A stretch of 64,000 nt of DNA from SCN-70-22 sp046327755 (GTDB lineage: Bacteria; Gemmatimonadota; Gemmatimonadetes; Gemmatimonadales; Gemmatimonadaceae). The notes below the pieces were generated by a model. It was not told the DNA's origin. It worked only from the letters and a program-made list of their open reading frames with translations, and did no database searches. Position 1 is the first letter of the stretch, and each line of letters starts with the position of its first letter. Position numbers and translations under genes: made by a program. Below are positions 33,369-42,111 of this stretch, in pieces. The DNA lies in assembly GCA_046327755.1 (NCBI GenBank), contig JAXLXW010000008.1:62001-126000 (forward strand), in the 5' to 3' direction.

Positions 33369-36300
33369 TCAGTTCCTCGAGCCGCCAGCCGTCGAGACTC
33401 CGGAGGCGGCAGGAATGTCGCGTTGCGCCACACGACGCGGCGTCGGGCGAAAAACCAGTGGCGTGTCATTGTTGCGCGCGACGGCGATCAACTCGCCGCC
33501 CTTCGTGCGAATGCGAGCGATGTCGCGCGACTCGCCGGGGACGAGGAAACCGCTCGCGGACGGCGCCATCGCAGTGAAGCCGCCCTTGCCGTCGCCCCTG
33601 AGCACCAGGCCGCGGCTCTCTGCCGCGCGCCCGATCTCCGGCTTGAAGCCGTCCAGGTTCCCCGCCAGCAGCACGTCCAGCGCGCCATCGCCATCGACGT
33701 CGCGAGGGAGGAGGCCGTACACCGGCGCCAGCTGCGCCTCGTCGGGGAGCGGGATCACCGTGAAGCTCCCGTTGCCGTCGTTACGCACCATCACGCTGGC
33801 GAAGGTCTGCGCGGTGCGCTCGATGGCCCCCTGCCGGTCCTTCGGCGGGAAGATGTCGGCCATCGTCGCCTTCGCGTAGTCGATGTAGTTGAGGTAGCGC
33901 GCCTTGAGCGGCGGGATGGCCTTGATGAGGTCATCGCGCAGCACGAGGGGATAGCTCTTCCCCTGCCCATAGCAGGCGACGATCTGCTCGGCGAAGCCGT
34001 TCCCGTCAAAGTCCTTCACCAGCATCGTCGTCGGTTCGCTCGGCGACGCCTTGAGGCGCGTGTTGAGCCCCAGGTTGCCGACGATGAAGTCGGTGCGCCC
34101 GTCGCCGTTGAAGTCACCCGCCACGATGCGGTTCCACCACCCGCTGCTCTGCTCGAGCCCCTTGGCCGCCGTCGGCGTTAGGCGCCCGCCCCCGGCGTTC
34201 CGGAAGACGGTGATCGGCATCCAGTCGCCGACCACGACGAGGTCGGGGCGCCGGTCGCCGTCGATGTCCTGCCACACGGCGTCCGTCACCATCCCCACCC
34301 GTTGCAGCTCGGGGGCGAGCTGCGCCGTCACGTCGGTGAAGTGCCCGCGCCCGTCGTTGCGGAGGAGCGTGCTCTGCGGCGTCTCCCCGTACTTCCACGG
34401 AATCGAACGCCCACCGACGAACAGGTCGACGTCGCCATCACCGTCGTAGTCGATCGCCGCCGGCCGCGACCCCGAGATGAACTCCGGGGGGATCGCATCG
34501 GCGCTCTTGGTGAACTTCCCGTGGCCGTCGTTGAGGTACAGGCGATCCTGCAGCGCCGGCGCCATGTCCGAGTACTCGTTGCCGCCGCTGACGACAAAGA
34601 GGTCCTTGTCGCCGTCGCCGTCGGCATCGAGGAAGGTCGCCCCCACATCCTCGGAGATCGCGTCCGCCGCGAAGGTCGCCGCACTCGCCGAGGTGAAGCG
34701 CCCGTCCCCCTGCTGGATGAAGAGTCCCCCCGCTTGCTCCTTCGCTCCCCCGACGTACACGTCGTCCATGCCGTCGCCGTTCACGTCGCCCACCGCCATC
34801 GCCGGCCCCTCGGTCGAGAGCATGCGCGGGATGAGGCGCTCACGGTCGAAGTCGATGAAGTCGCTCTCCTTGTGCGTGAACGGGATCTCGTCGATCGGCG
34901 CCACGCGCGCCATCAGCGCCGCCGCCACGTTCGACGCGACGCCGCTCGCCGCGGGGGTCGCCGCCATCTGCTGGATCAGGACGCGCCGCCCAGCCTCGGT
35001 CGTCCCGAGGGCACTCTCGCGACCGTCGGGCCACTGCACGCGCACCGCGCTGACGCCGTCGTGCGCGCCAAGGCCAAAGGTGAGCACGTAGTCCACCGAC
35101 GACTGGAATCCGCGCGCCGGGTTCAGCTCCTGCACCAGCGTGTCACCGCCGACGACCACGGAAACACGCGCCCCGACGGCGAAACGGTTGGCTCCCTCTC
35201 CCGCCAGCTGCACCTGCAACCAGCGGTTGGCCTTCTCTACCGCATGGGCGTTGTTGCGGTACACGAACGCCTCGGCGTCCACGTTGTTCACCACGAGGTC
35301 GAGCGCCCCATCGCCATCGAGGTCCCCATACGCTGCGCCGCTGGAGAACGACGGCGCATCGAGCCCCCAGGCCTTGGCCTCGTTCACGAACGACAGCGCG
35401 CCACGGTTGCGGAACGCATAGTCGGGGATCGGCGTCGACTTCATGGCGTTGATGAGCTTCATGAAGTCGACCTGGCCGTTCTTCTTCATCGCCCCTTCCA
35501 TCGTCTCCTCGTTGGCGAGGAAGGCGATGTAGTCCTGCGAGGTCACGTCCTTCACCAGGCCGTTGGTGACGTAGATGTCCTTGCGGCCATCCAGGTCCAG
35601 GTCGGCGATGAGCGCGCTCCAGCTCCAATCCGTCCGCGCCACGTTCGCCATCTGCCCCACGTCCGTGAACGTCCCGTCGCGGTTGTTGCGCTGCAGCATG
35701 TTGCGCATGAACTGGTGCCCGTAGCCGTTGGACACCTTGGTCATGTACACGTCCCACCCCTCGAACGACGCCATCGTGCGCAGGCGATACTCGTCCTCGG
35801 GGAGCATGTCGGTGGTGTAGATGTCGGGCCACCCGTCGTTGTCGACGTCGCCCATGTCCATCCCCATCGAGAAGTACGAATCGGCCGTCAGCTGCTTCTC
35901 CAGCACCTCGGAAAACGTCCCGTCGTGCTGGTTGAGGTACAGGTAGTCGCGCTCGAAGAAGTCGTTCGAGATGTACACGTCGGGCCAACCGTCGCGATTG
36001 ACGTCGGCGACGCCGAGTCCGAGCCCGAAGCCGATCTCGCTCCCGAAGAAGCCGACCTTCTCGCTCACGTCGACGAAGTGCCCGTTGTCGTTGCGGTAGA
36101 ACTTGTGCCCGCCGTACGCGTCGCGCTCACGACGCGTGTTGCGCTGCCCGAACGACGACACGGGGCGCGGCGAGTTGTTGATCAAGGCGAGATCGAGGTC
36201 GCCGTCGCGGTCATAGTCGAGGAAGGCGGCGTGCGTCGTGTAGCCCTCGTCGGCCACGCCGTATGCCTCGCCCTCCTCCTTGAACGTGGGAACGCTGTCA

Positions 36301-36851
36301 GCGCCCGCCCCCTGGTTGATCCAGAGCGTATTGCGGCGCTTGGACGGCTCGACCTGCCCGGCATGCGACAGGTAGATGTCGAGCTTCCCGTCACCGTTGA
36401 CGTCGGCGATGGTGACGCCGGTCGTCCACGCTCGGTTGGGCTCGAGCCCCGACTTCGTCGTCACGTCGCGGAAGCGGAACTTCCCCTCGTTGAGGAAGAG
36501 CCTCGGCCCGCCCTGGTTGGAGGTGAGGATCACCTCCGGCAGACCATCGCCGGTCAGGTCGCCGACTCCAACCCCACCGCCGTTGTAGAAGTTGCGGTAG
36601 GTGAAGACGTTGACGTCGCTGCTCTCCTTCAGGTCGTTGGAGAAGCGGACGCCGGTGTATGACGAGGGGAGGAGGGTGAAGAGCTTCCCGTCATTCGCGG
36701 GCGGCGCGGCGTTCGGATCGTAGCCGGCGGCGGCCTCGGGCGCCTTCGTCGCACAGGCGGCGGCGACAAGCGTCGCGGCCAGGGCGGCCGTGGCGGCGCG
36801 GCCCCGTGCGATCGAGCGATGGTGCGCGCAACCCCAGCGCATCCCCTGCAT
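33369..36851 (-). CDS. Giant FG-GAP/ASPIC-UnbV repeat lipoprotein (paralogue 1)
   Basis: 1160 residues from ATG 36851 (36842 also possible), with a lipoprotein signal ending TLVAAACATK. N-terminal FG-GAP/VCBS repeats (DVNGDGKLDIYLSH, DYDRDGDLDLALIN, DVDNDGWPDIYTTD), a central ASPIC/UnbV domain (GARVSVVVGGDTLVQELNPARGFQSS...LTFGLG...VQWPDGRES), then more FG-GAP repeats (DVNGDGMDDVYVGGAKEQ, DADGDGDKDLFVVSGGNE). Same architecture as 26283-29666. It is the first gene after SusD, separated by 181 bases holding a strong hairpin. A surface role in glycan capture together with SusCD is plausible but unproven. Confidence 0.88.
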   Translation of the reverse strand: MQGMRWGCAHHRSIARGRAATAALAATLVAAACATKAPEAAAGYDPNAAPPANDGKLFTLLPSSYTGVRFSNDLKESSDVNVFTYRNFYNGGGVGVGDLTGDGLPEVILTSNQGGPRLFLNEGKFRFRDVTTKSGLEPNRAWTTGVTIADVNGDGKLDIYLSHAGQVEPSKRRNTLWINQGAGADSVPTFKEEGEAYGVADEGYTTHAAFLDYDRDGDLDLALINNSPRPVSSFGQRNTRRERDAYGGHKFYRNDNGHFVDVSEKVGFFGSEIGFGLGLGVADVNRDGWPDVYISNDFFERDYLYLNQHDGTFSEVLEKQLTADSYFSMGMDMGDVDNDGWPDIYTTDMLPEDEYRLRTMASFEGWDVYMTKVSNGYGHQFMRNMLQRNNRDGTFTDVGQMANVARTDWSWSALIADLDLDGRKDIYVTNGLVKDVTSQDYIAFLANEETMEGAMKKNGQVDFMKLINAMKSTPIPDYAFRNRGALSFVNEAKAWGLDAPSFSSGAAYGDLDGDGALDLVVNNVDAEAFVYRNNAHAVEKANRWLQVQLAGEGANRFAVGARVSVVVGGDTLVQELNPARGFQSSVDYVLTFGLGAHDGVSAVRVQWPDGRESALGTTEAGRRVLIQQMAATPAASGVASNVAAALMARVAPIDEIPFTHKESDFIDFDRERLIPRMLSTEGPAMAVGDVNGDGMDDVYVGGAKEQAGGLFIQQGDGRFTSASAATFAADAISEDVGATFLDADGDGDKDLFVVSGGNEYSDMAPALQDRLYLNDGHGKFTKSADAIPPEFISGSRPAAIDYDGDGDVDLFVGGRSIPWKYGETPQSTLLRNDGRGHFTDVTAQLAPELQRVGMVTDAVWQDIDGDRRPDLVVVGDWMPITVFRNAGGGRLTPTAAKGLEQSSGWWNRIVAGDFNGDGRTDFIVGNLGLNTRLKASPSEPTTMLVKDFDGNGFAEQIVACYGQGKSYPLVLRDDLIKAIPPLKARYLNYIDYAKATMADIFPPKDRQGAIERTAQTFASVMVRNDGNGSFTVIPLPDEAQLAPVYGLLPRDVDGDGALDVLLAGNLDGFKPEIGRAAESRGLVLRGDGKGGFTAMAPSASGFLVPGESRDIARIRTKGGELIAVARNNDTPLVFRPTPRRVAQRDIPAASGVSTAGGSRN

Positions 36852-36953
36852 TGTGTGGTCCGGTCGTGAGGCGTTGATGGAACGCGTGGGTGGGAAAGCG
36901 GAACTAACCTGCTTGCACCTGCGAAGATTTTCGCGTTCCAAGGCTCCCGGTAG

Positions 36954-36994
36954 CGCCATAGCCTGCCCCCGGGTGCAGGGAGCAGGCTATGGCG
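36954..36994 (-). terminator. Strong intercistronic hairpin between susD and the giant FG-GAP gene
   Basis: CGCCATAGCCTGC (36954-36966) and GCAGGCTATGGCG (36982-36994) form a perfect 13-bp stem with a 15-base loop, 38 bases past the susD stop on the mRNA. No U-run follows, so it may be a partial terminator, RNA-processing or stability element setting lower expression downstream. Confidence 0.65.
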
Positions 36995-37032
36995 GTCGTT
37001 CGGAAGCGAACTGCAGTTCCTGCTACTGAATC

Positions 37033-38589
37033 TTAGTAGCCCGCGTTCTGCGTGAGGAGCGGGTTGTTCTGGATCTGCACGATCGGGATCGGCATCAGCA
37101 CGCGATAGCCGGCCGACGCCGCCTTGAACTGGCGGGCATCGAGGTAGCCACCGAGGCGGATGAGGTCCTGGCGACGCTTGGCTTCGCCGGCGAACTCGAA
37201 CAGGCGCTCGTCACGCACCACGTCGAGCGCCGCCGTCTGCGACAGCGTCGTCGAGAGCGGCTTCGGCGGATTGAAGACGCGGGCACGCAGCTGGTTGATG
37301 ATCGCCATGCCGCCGGCCACGTTCCCCTGCTTGATCAGCGCCTCGGCCTTGATCATGTACATCTCGGTGAGGCGGAAGTACGGGAACTTGTGCGGGTGCG
37401 AGTTGCCGTCCGGCGCCGAGATGAACGGCGGGAACTTGTTGATACGCGGCCCTTCGCCTTCCGTCGCGTTGGTGATGTCGTTGATCGTCTCGGTGAAGAC
37501 GAGCGGGTTCCCCGAGCGATCGTTGACGTTCTGGCCGGTCACGAAGCTCTTCTGCTGCCCGACGAGCCAGATGTTCCGGCGCTGGTCGGCCGGATCGTAC
37601 TTGCGATACGTCTCGGCGATCGTGGCGAAGCCGTTCCACGGGCCGCCGCCCACGCCGAACTGCGCGTAGTGGAGCGGTCGCTGCGGAAGCGACGTGCCGA
37701 GGCCCGGCGGGTTGCTCGTGTTGTTGACGAAGAAGATCAACTCCGGCGAGTTCTCGTTGTCGGCGTTGAAGTTCGACTGCCAGTTCGTGGCAAGGCTGTA
37801 GACGCCCGAGTTGATGACGGCGTCGGCGTACGTGATGGCGTCGGCGAGACGCTCCGGGGCGCGCTGCAGCCCGGCAGCCGTCACCGTCCCCTGGAAGACC
37901 GGGGCGTTGAGGTACATGTTCGCCAGGATCGCGTTGGCCACGTGCTTGTTGACACGGCCAAACGCCGCCGGGCGATCCGGCAGGTTCGGGAGCGACGCCT
38001 TGAGCTCGGTCTCGATGAACGCGAAGACCTCAGCACGCGTGTTGCGCGCGGCGGGCTTCACCTCGGTCGTCGTCACGATCGGCACGCCACCGAAGTAGTC
38101 CATCAGGATGTAGTAGAACCAGGCGCGGAGCACCTTGAGCTCGGCCAGGTTCGCGTTCTTCGTGGCGCTCGAGCTCTTCTCGACCACGTCGATCATCAGG
38201 TTCGCCTTGGCAACGCCGGCGAACATGTTGTTCCACAAGCCGTTCATGTCGTCCAGCGCGGACCCCGAGTTGGCGGACCACGTCTGCTTGTAGATCTCGA
38301 TCCAGCGGCCGTTGTCGAACCAGTCACTGCCGCGCGTCGGGACGACCTGCTCGTCCGTCGTGATCTCGGCGAGGTTGTAGTAGGCCCAGTCCGTCTGACG
38401 CAGCTGCGCGTAGACCGAGGCGGCGCCGGCGAGGATTTCCGCGTCGTTCTTGAACGCGTTCGCCGGCGTGAGCGCATCGAGCGGGGTCTCGGTGAGATCC
38501 GTGCAACCCGCCAGTGCGCTCAGCGCACCCGCAAGCGCCACGGCACTGATGCCGGAGCGGCGGATGGAGAGCGAAGAGAAGATGTGCAT
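37033..38589 (-). CDS. susD: SusD/RagB-family outer-membrane glycan-binding lipoprotein
   Basis: 518 residues. Lipoprotein signal MHIFSSLSIRRSGISAVALAGALSALAGC (lipobox LAGC), then TDLTETPLDALTPANAF, the usual SusD opening. Helical TPR-like body with WNNMFAGVAKANLMIDVVE, VLRAWFYYILMDYFGGVPIVTT and the C-terminal FPYFRLTEMYMIKAEALIKQGN...VVRDERLFEFAGEAKRRQDLIRLG, all hallmarks of the family. SusD caps the SusC channel and hands over oligosaccharides. Directly follows SusC in the same operon. The gap to SusC contains a stem-loop. Confidence 0.95.
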   Translation of the reverse strand: MHIFSSLSIRRSGISAVALAGALSALAGCTDLTETPLDALTPANAFKNDAEILAGAASVYAQLRQTDWAYYNLAEITTDEQVVPTRGSDWFDNGRWIEIYKQTWSANSGSALDDMNGLWNNMFAGVAKANLMIDVVEKSSSATKNANLAELKVLRAWFYYILMDYFGGVPIVTTTEVKPAARNTRAEVFAFIETELKASLPNLPDRPAAFGRVNKHVANAILANMYLNAPVFQGTVTAAGLQRAPERLADAITYADAVINSGVYSLATNWQSNFNADNENSPELIFFVNNTSNPPGLGTSLPQRPLHYAQFGVGGGPWNGFATIAETYRKYDPADQRRNIWLVGQQKSFVTGQNVNDRSGNPLVFTETINDITNATEGEGPRINKFPPFISAPDGNSHPHKFPYFRLTEMYMIKAEALIKQGNVAGGMAIINQLRARVFNPPKPLSTTLSQTAALDVVRDERLFEFAGEAKRRQDLIRLGGYLDARQFKAASAGYRVLMPIPIVQIQNNPLLTQNAGY

Positions 38590-38648
38590 ATGAGTCTGAG
38601 GTTACCTGATCGTGTGAGTCGTCTGAATGAATCGGGTCGAGGAGCTGC

Positions 38649-38674
38649 GGCGCGGGCGATGCGATCGCCGCGCC
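38649..38674 (-). terminator. Stem-loop in the susC-susD gap
   Basis: GGCGCGGGCGAT (38649-38660) pairs with ATCGCCGCGCC (38664-38674), 11 bp with one bulged G and a GCG loop, about 16 bases after the susC stop on the mRNA. Likely a stability or partial termination element rather than a full stop, because susD must be expressed. Confidence 0.55.
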
Positions 38675-38690
38675 ACAGCCGTCGGGTTCT

Positions 38691-41600
38691 TTAGAACTGG
38701 ATCCGCAGCCCGGTCGTGAACGTCCGGGCGCGCGGGTAGATCAGGTAGTCGATCCCGCGGTCGACACCGCCGCCGGTGTAGACCTCCGGATCGTAGCCCG
38801 AGTAGGGCGTGAACAGGAGCAGGTTGTCGCCCGACACGTAGACACGCGTGTCGCGGCTGGAGAGCCCCGGCATGCGGAAGGTATAGCCCACCGTGGCGTT
38901 CTGGAGGCGGAGGAACGAGCCGTCCTCGATCCAGCGCGACGAGTAGATCGCCGGCTGACCGAGCGCGTCCTTGGCCTTGAGCGCCGAGCGCAGGAAGTTG
39001 CGGGCCTGGTTCACGTTCGACGTCGTGCCGTAGACGAGCGCGGTGTTGTTGAACACATCGCGGCCCATCTCAGCGCGCCACAGCCAGCTGAAGTCGAAGC
39101 GGTTCCAGGTGCCGTTGCTGCGAACGCCCAGGCTGAACGCCGGGTTCGCGTTGCCGATGATGACTTCGTCGTCACCGCCCGGCGAGGTCGTCGTGCCATC
39201 CACCGTGCGCGAGGTTTCGCGGCCGGCAGCGTCACGCGTGACCTTGTACTTCACGAAGAGCTGCTCGCCGTTGCTGTTGTAGCCGGCGAACTTGGCGCCC
39301 CAGAAGGTGCCGATCGGCTGACCGGGGATCAGGCGCTGCGAGATCTTCCCCGACTGGCCCTGCCCGTTGACGTTGCCGGCGTTGATGAACTGACGGTTGA
39401 GACCGAGTTCGTCGACCTTGTTGCGCTCGACCGAGAGGACGAGCCCGGAGGTCAGCGACATGCGCGAGTTGCTGATCAGCTGCGCGTCGAGCGACGCCTC
39501 GATGCCGCTCGTGCTCAGGCTGCCGACGTTCTCCAGGCGGTTCGTGACGACGGCCGGCTGGGCGACCGGAACCTCGAAGAGGAGGTCCTTGGTCTTCTTG
39601 CGGTAGAACTCGACCGTACCGGTGAACGTGTTGTCCTTGAAGCCGTAGTCGATACCGACGTTGGTCTGGACCGACGTCTCCCACTTGAGGTCGGGGTTGG
39701 CGACCTGCGACGCGGCGAAGCCCGTGATGACCGAGCTGCCGAAGGGATACTTGGCGCTGTTGTCGGTACGGAGGAGGAGCTGCGTGCCGTACGGACGCAC
39801 GGCCTGGTTCCCCTGCAGGCCGTAGCCGACGCGGAGGTTCAGGTTGGAGAAGATCCCATCCTTCAGGAACGACTCCTCGCTCAGGCGCCACGAGGCCGAC
39901 ACGGCCGGGAAGACCGCCCACTTGTTCCCTTCGGCCAGGCGCGACGAGCCGTCGTTACGGAGCACGCCGGTGATGAAGTACTTGTTCTTGAAGCCGTAGT
40001 TCGCGCGAGCGAAGAACGACGCCAGCTTCGACTGCTCGATGTACGAGACCGGGGTCGGCGAGCCCTGCGGGTTGCCGGCGCCCAGGTTGTTCCAGGTGAA
40101 GGCGTCCGTGAGGAAGCCGCGCATTTCCGACTCGAAGCCACGGTTGTCGAAGCGCGTGAATTCGTAGCCGCCCAGCATCTCGAACTCCTGGTCGTCACCG
40201 AACTTCGGCGCCCACGTGAGCAGCGACTGGAAGTTCAGGTTGGAGAGCGAGCGCTCGGCCTGGCGGGCGCGCCCGCTGGTCTCGGCGCCCACCGGGCTGG
40301 TGCGCGGATAGTAGGTCTGGCGGACCGAGCTCGCGATGTCGGCGCCGAGCGTGGTCTTGAACGTGAGGTTCGGGAGGATCCCGTACGACGCCGTGAAGTT
40401 GCCCAGGGTGCGGGTCTCCGGCGCCTGGTCGATCAGCTGACGCGCCATCGCGACCGGGTTACGGAGCGACTGCGCGCCGGCGCCGACTTCATAGAAGGTC
40501 CCGTCGGCGTTGCGCACCGGCTGCGTGGGATCGAACGACACCATGTTCGTGAAGACGCCGCCCGAGAAGCCGGCGGTGTTGTCGAACGGCAGGTAGTCGT
40601 TGAAGACGCGCGAGACGGTCAGGTTGAACGAGCTCTGGAGCTTGTCCTGGAACGCCGAGTTGGCGGCGTTCACGCGCCCCTGATACCGGCGCAGGCCGTT
40701 GGAGATGACGATGCCCTGCTGCTCGAAGTAGTTGAGCGTCGCGCGATAACGCGTCGACGGGTTGCCACCGGAGAGCGACAGGTTGTGGTTCTGCGTCCAG
40801 CCGATGCGCTCGATTTCCTTCTCCCAGTCGGTGTTGGCACCGCCAAGGCTGTTGGCGCGCGAGGCCGGGAGCTTGCCAGCCGCGATCTGCTTCTGGACGA
40901 AGTCCTTGTACTCGCTCCCCGTCAGCATGTCGTAGCTATTGGCCGCGCTTCCCGCCGCGACGTAGCCGTCGTACTCGAAGAGCGACTGGCCGGCCGCACC
41001 GCGCTTGGTCTCGATCAGGACGACGCCGTTGGCGCCGCGCGACCCGTAGATCGCCGTCGCCGACGCGTCCTTGAGGACGGTGATCGACGCGATGTCCGAC
41101 GGATTGAGCGAGTTGAGCGGCGACCGGTTGATCGGCGACGACGCGACGCCGAGCCCGGAGGCGACGGCGTTGTCGTTCTGCAGCGGCACGCCGTCGATCA
41201 CGTACAGCGGCTCGTTCGACGCCGAGATCGACGTCCCGCCGCGCACGCGGATCTGCGCGTTGGCGCCCGGCTCACCGTTGTTGGAGACCAGGTTCACACC
41301 GGTCACGCGGGCGGTGAGGAGCTGGTTGGCGTTGTTGACGACGCCAACGTTCGCCTCGGTCGCGTCGACGGTGGAGACGGCGCCCGTGATCGCCTCACGG
41401 CGCTGGGAGCCGTACCCCGTCACGACGACGGCCTGCAGCGAGATGGCCGAGGCACCGAGCGCGAAATCGGCGGTGACGGTCTGCCCGTCCTTCACCGTGA
41501 CGCTCTGCGTCTGCGGGTTGTAGCCGATGCGCGCCGCACGCACGGTGTGCGCGCCAGCGGGAACACCGGGGATGGTGTAGCCACCATCCGCCCGGGTCAG

Positions 41601-41771
41601 CGCGCCGCGCGTCGTGCCGACCACCTGGATCTGGATGTTCGCGAGCGGTTGGGTACTCGTCGAGTCCACAACCTTGCCCGAGATGGTACCGCCGGTGCCT
41701 TGCGCGGGGAGTTGAGACACCGTCAGCAGGCCGCCCACCAACGCGGCCAACAGACAACGTGTGACTGCCAT
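38691..41771 (-). CDS. susC: SusC/RagA-family TonB-dependent outer-membrane transporter
   Basis: 1026 residues from ATG 41771, preceded by GGAGAG on the mRNA. Signal peptide MAVTRCLLAALVGGLLTVSQLPAQ; carboxypeptidase-regulatory-like beta domain (TISGKVVDSTSTQPLANIQIQVVGTTRG...GGYTIPGVPAG); TonB plug beginning LQAVVVTGYGSQRREAITGAVSTV with RVRGGTSISASNEPLYVIDG; then a 22-strand-type barrel ending in RARTFTTGLRIQF with a C-terminal Phe. This family imports oligosaccharides with its SusD partner using TonB energy. First gene of the long minus-strand operon, with promoter and palindromes upstream. Confidence 0.96.
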   Translation of the reverse strand: MAVTRCLLAALVGGLLTVSQLPAQGTGGTISGKVVDSTSTQPLANIQIQVVGTTRGALTRADGGYTIPGVPAGAHTVRAARIGYNPQTQSVTVKDGQTVTADFALGASAISLQAVVVTGYGSQRREAITGAVSTVDATEANVGVVNNANQLLTARVTGVNLVSNNGEPGANAQIRVRGGTSISASNEPLYVIDGVPLQNDNAVASGLGVASSPINRSPLNSLNPSDIASITVLKDASATAIYGSRGANGVVLIETKRGAAGQSLFEYDGYVAAGSAANSYDMLTGSEYKDFVQKQIAAGKLPASRANSLGGANTDWEKEIERIGWTQNHNLSLSGGNPSTRYRATLNYFEQQGIVISNGLRRYQGRVNAANSAFQDKLQSSFNLTVSRVFNDYLPFDNTAGFSGGVFTNMVSFDPTQPVRNADGTFYEVGAGAQSLRNPVAMARQLIDQAPETRTLGNFTASYGILPNLTFKTTLGADIASSVRQTYYPRTSPVGAETSGRARQAERSLSNLNFQSLLTWAPKFGDDQEFEMLGGYEFTRFDNRGFESEMRGFLTDAFTWNNLGAGNPQGSPTPVSYIEQSKLASFFARANYGFKNKYFITGVLRNDGSSRLAEGNKWAVFPAVSASWRLSEESFLKDGIFSNLNLRVGYGLQGNQAVRPYGTQLLLRTDNSAKYPFGSSVITGFAASQVANPDLKWETSVQTNVGIDYGFKDNTFTGTVEFYRKKTKDLLFEVPVAQPAVVTNRLENVGSLSTSGIEASLDAQLISNSRMSLTSGLVLSVERNKVDELGLNRQFINAGNVNGQGQSGKISQRLIPGQPIGTFWGAKFAGYNSNGEQLFVKYKVTRDAAGRETSRTVDGTTTSPGGDDEVIIGNANPAFSLGVRSNGTWNRFDFSWLWRAEMGRDVFNNTALVYGTTSNVNQARNFLRSALKAKDALGQPAIYSSRWIEDGSFLRLQNATVGYTFRMPGLSSRDTRVYVSGDNLLLFTPYSGYDPEVYTGGGVDRGIDYLIYPRARTFTTGLRIQF

Positions 41772-41854
41772 TCGTTTGCTCTCCAAGTGTTGTCGTGGCG
41801 GGAAAACGCGATCGTGCAACGTGCGGGATTTCAACGAGCGATCTACGAGGAACA

Positions 41855-41877
41855 CCAACGTTGGAAACGATACCGTT
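41855..41877. promoter_or_regulatory. Palindromic CG-centred sites in the susC leader
   Basis: CCAACGTTGG (41855-41864) is a perfect 10-bp palindrome, followed at once by AACG-ATAC-CGTT (41866-41877). Both have the central CG of LacI-type operators and lie downstream of the presumed start of transcription. Function is inferred only. Confidence 0.4.
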
Positions 41878-41886
41878 GCAGCTCCG

Positions 41887-41898
41887 GGAAACGTTTCC
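41887..41898. promoter_or_regulatory. LacI-type operator candidate GGAAACGTTTCC
   Basis: A perfect 12-bp palindrome with central CG, the pattern bound by LacI/GalR-family repressors. It lies 20 bases downstream of the -10 box on the minus strand, where a bound repressor would block susC transcription. No regulator gene is adjacent, so the regulator would act from elsewhere. Confidence 0.5.
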
Positions 41899-41917
41899 TC
41901 CCGGGAATTGACGGCAT

Positions 41918-41945
41918 AACATACGGGTGTCGGGAATCGGGTCAA
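41918..41945 (-). promoter_or_regulatory. Sigma70-like promoter for the susC operon
   Basis: On the minus strand TTGACC (41945-41940), a 16-base spacer, then TATGTT (41923-41918). Close to TTGACA-TATAAT, about 147 bases before the susC ATG, in a locally AT-richer stretch of the 340-base divergent gap. Confidence 0.55.
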
Positions 41946-42111
41946 GATCGTGTAAATCGGCTCATCCCTGTCCGCCCGCGGGTTGAACCCCTATTCCTAT
42001 CGCCGCGAATACCCGACATTCGGTTCACCTGATTCAAATAGCGCAAATACCGAATTCGTTTCTCTTCTAATAGTTGTAGACCGCTGCCGGACTCCCCCCG
42101 AAGGCCCTCAT

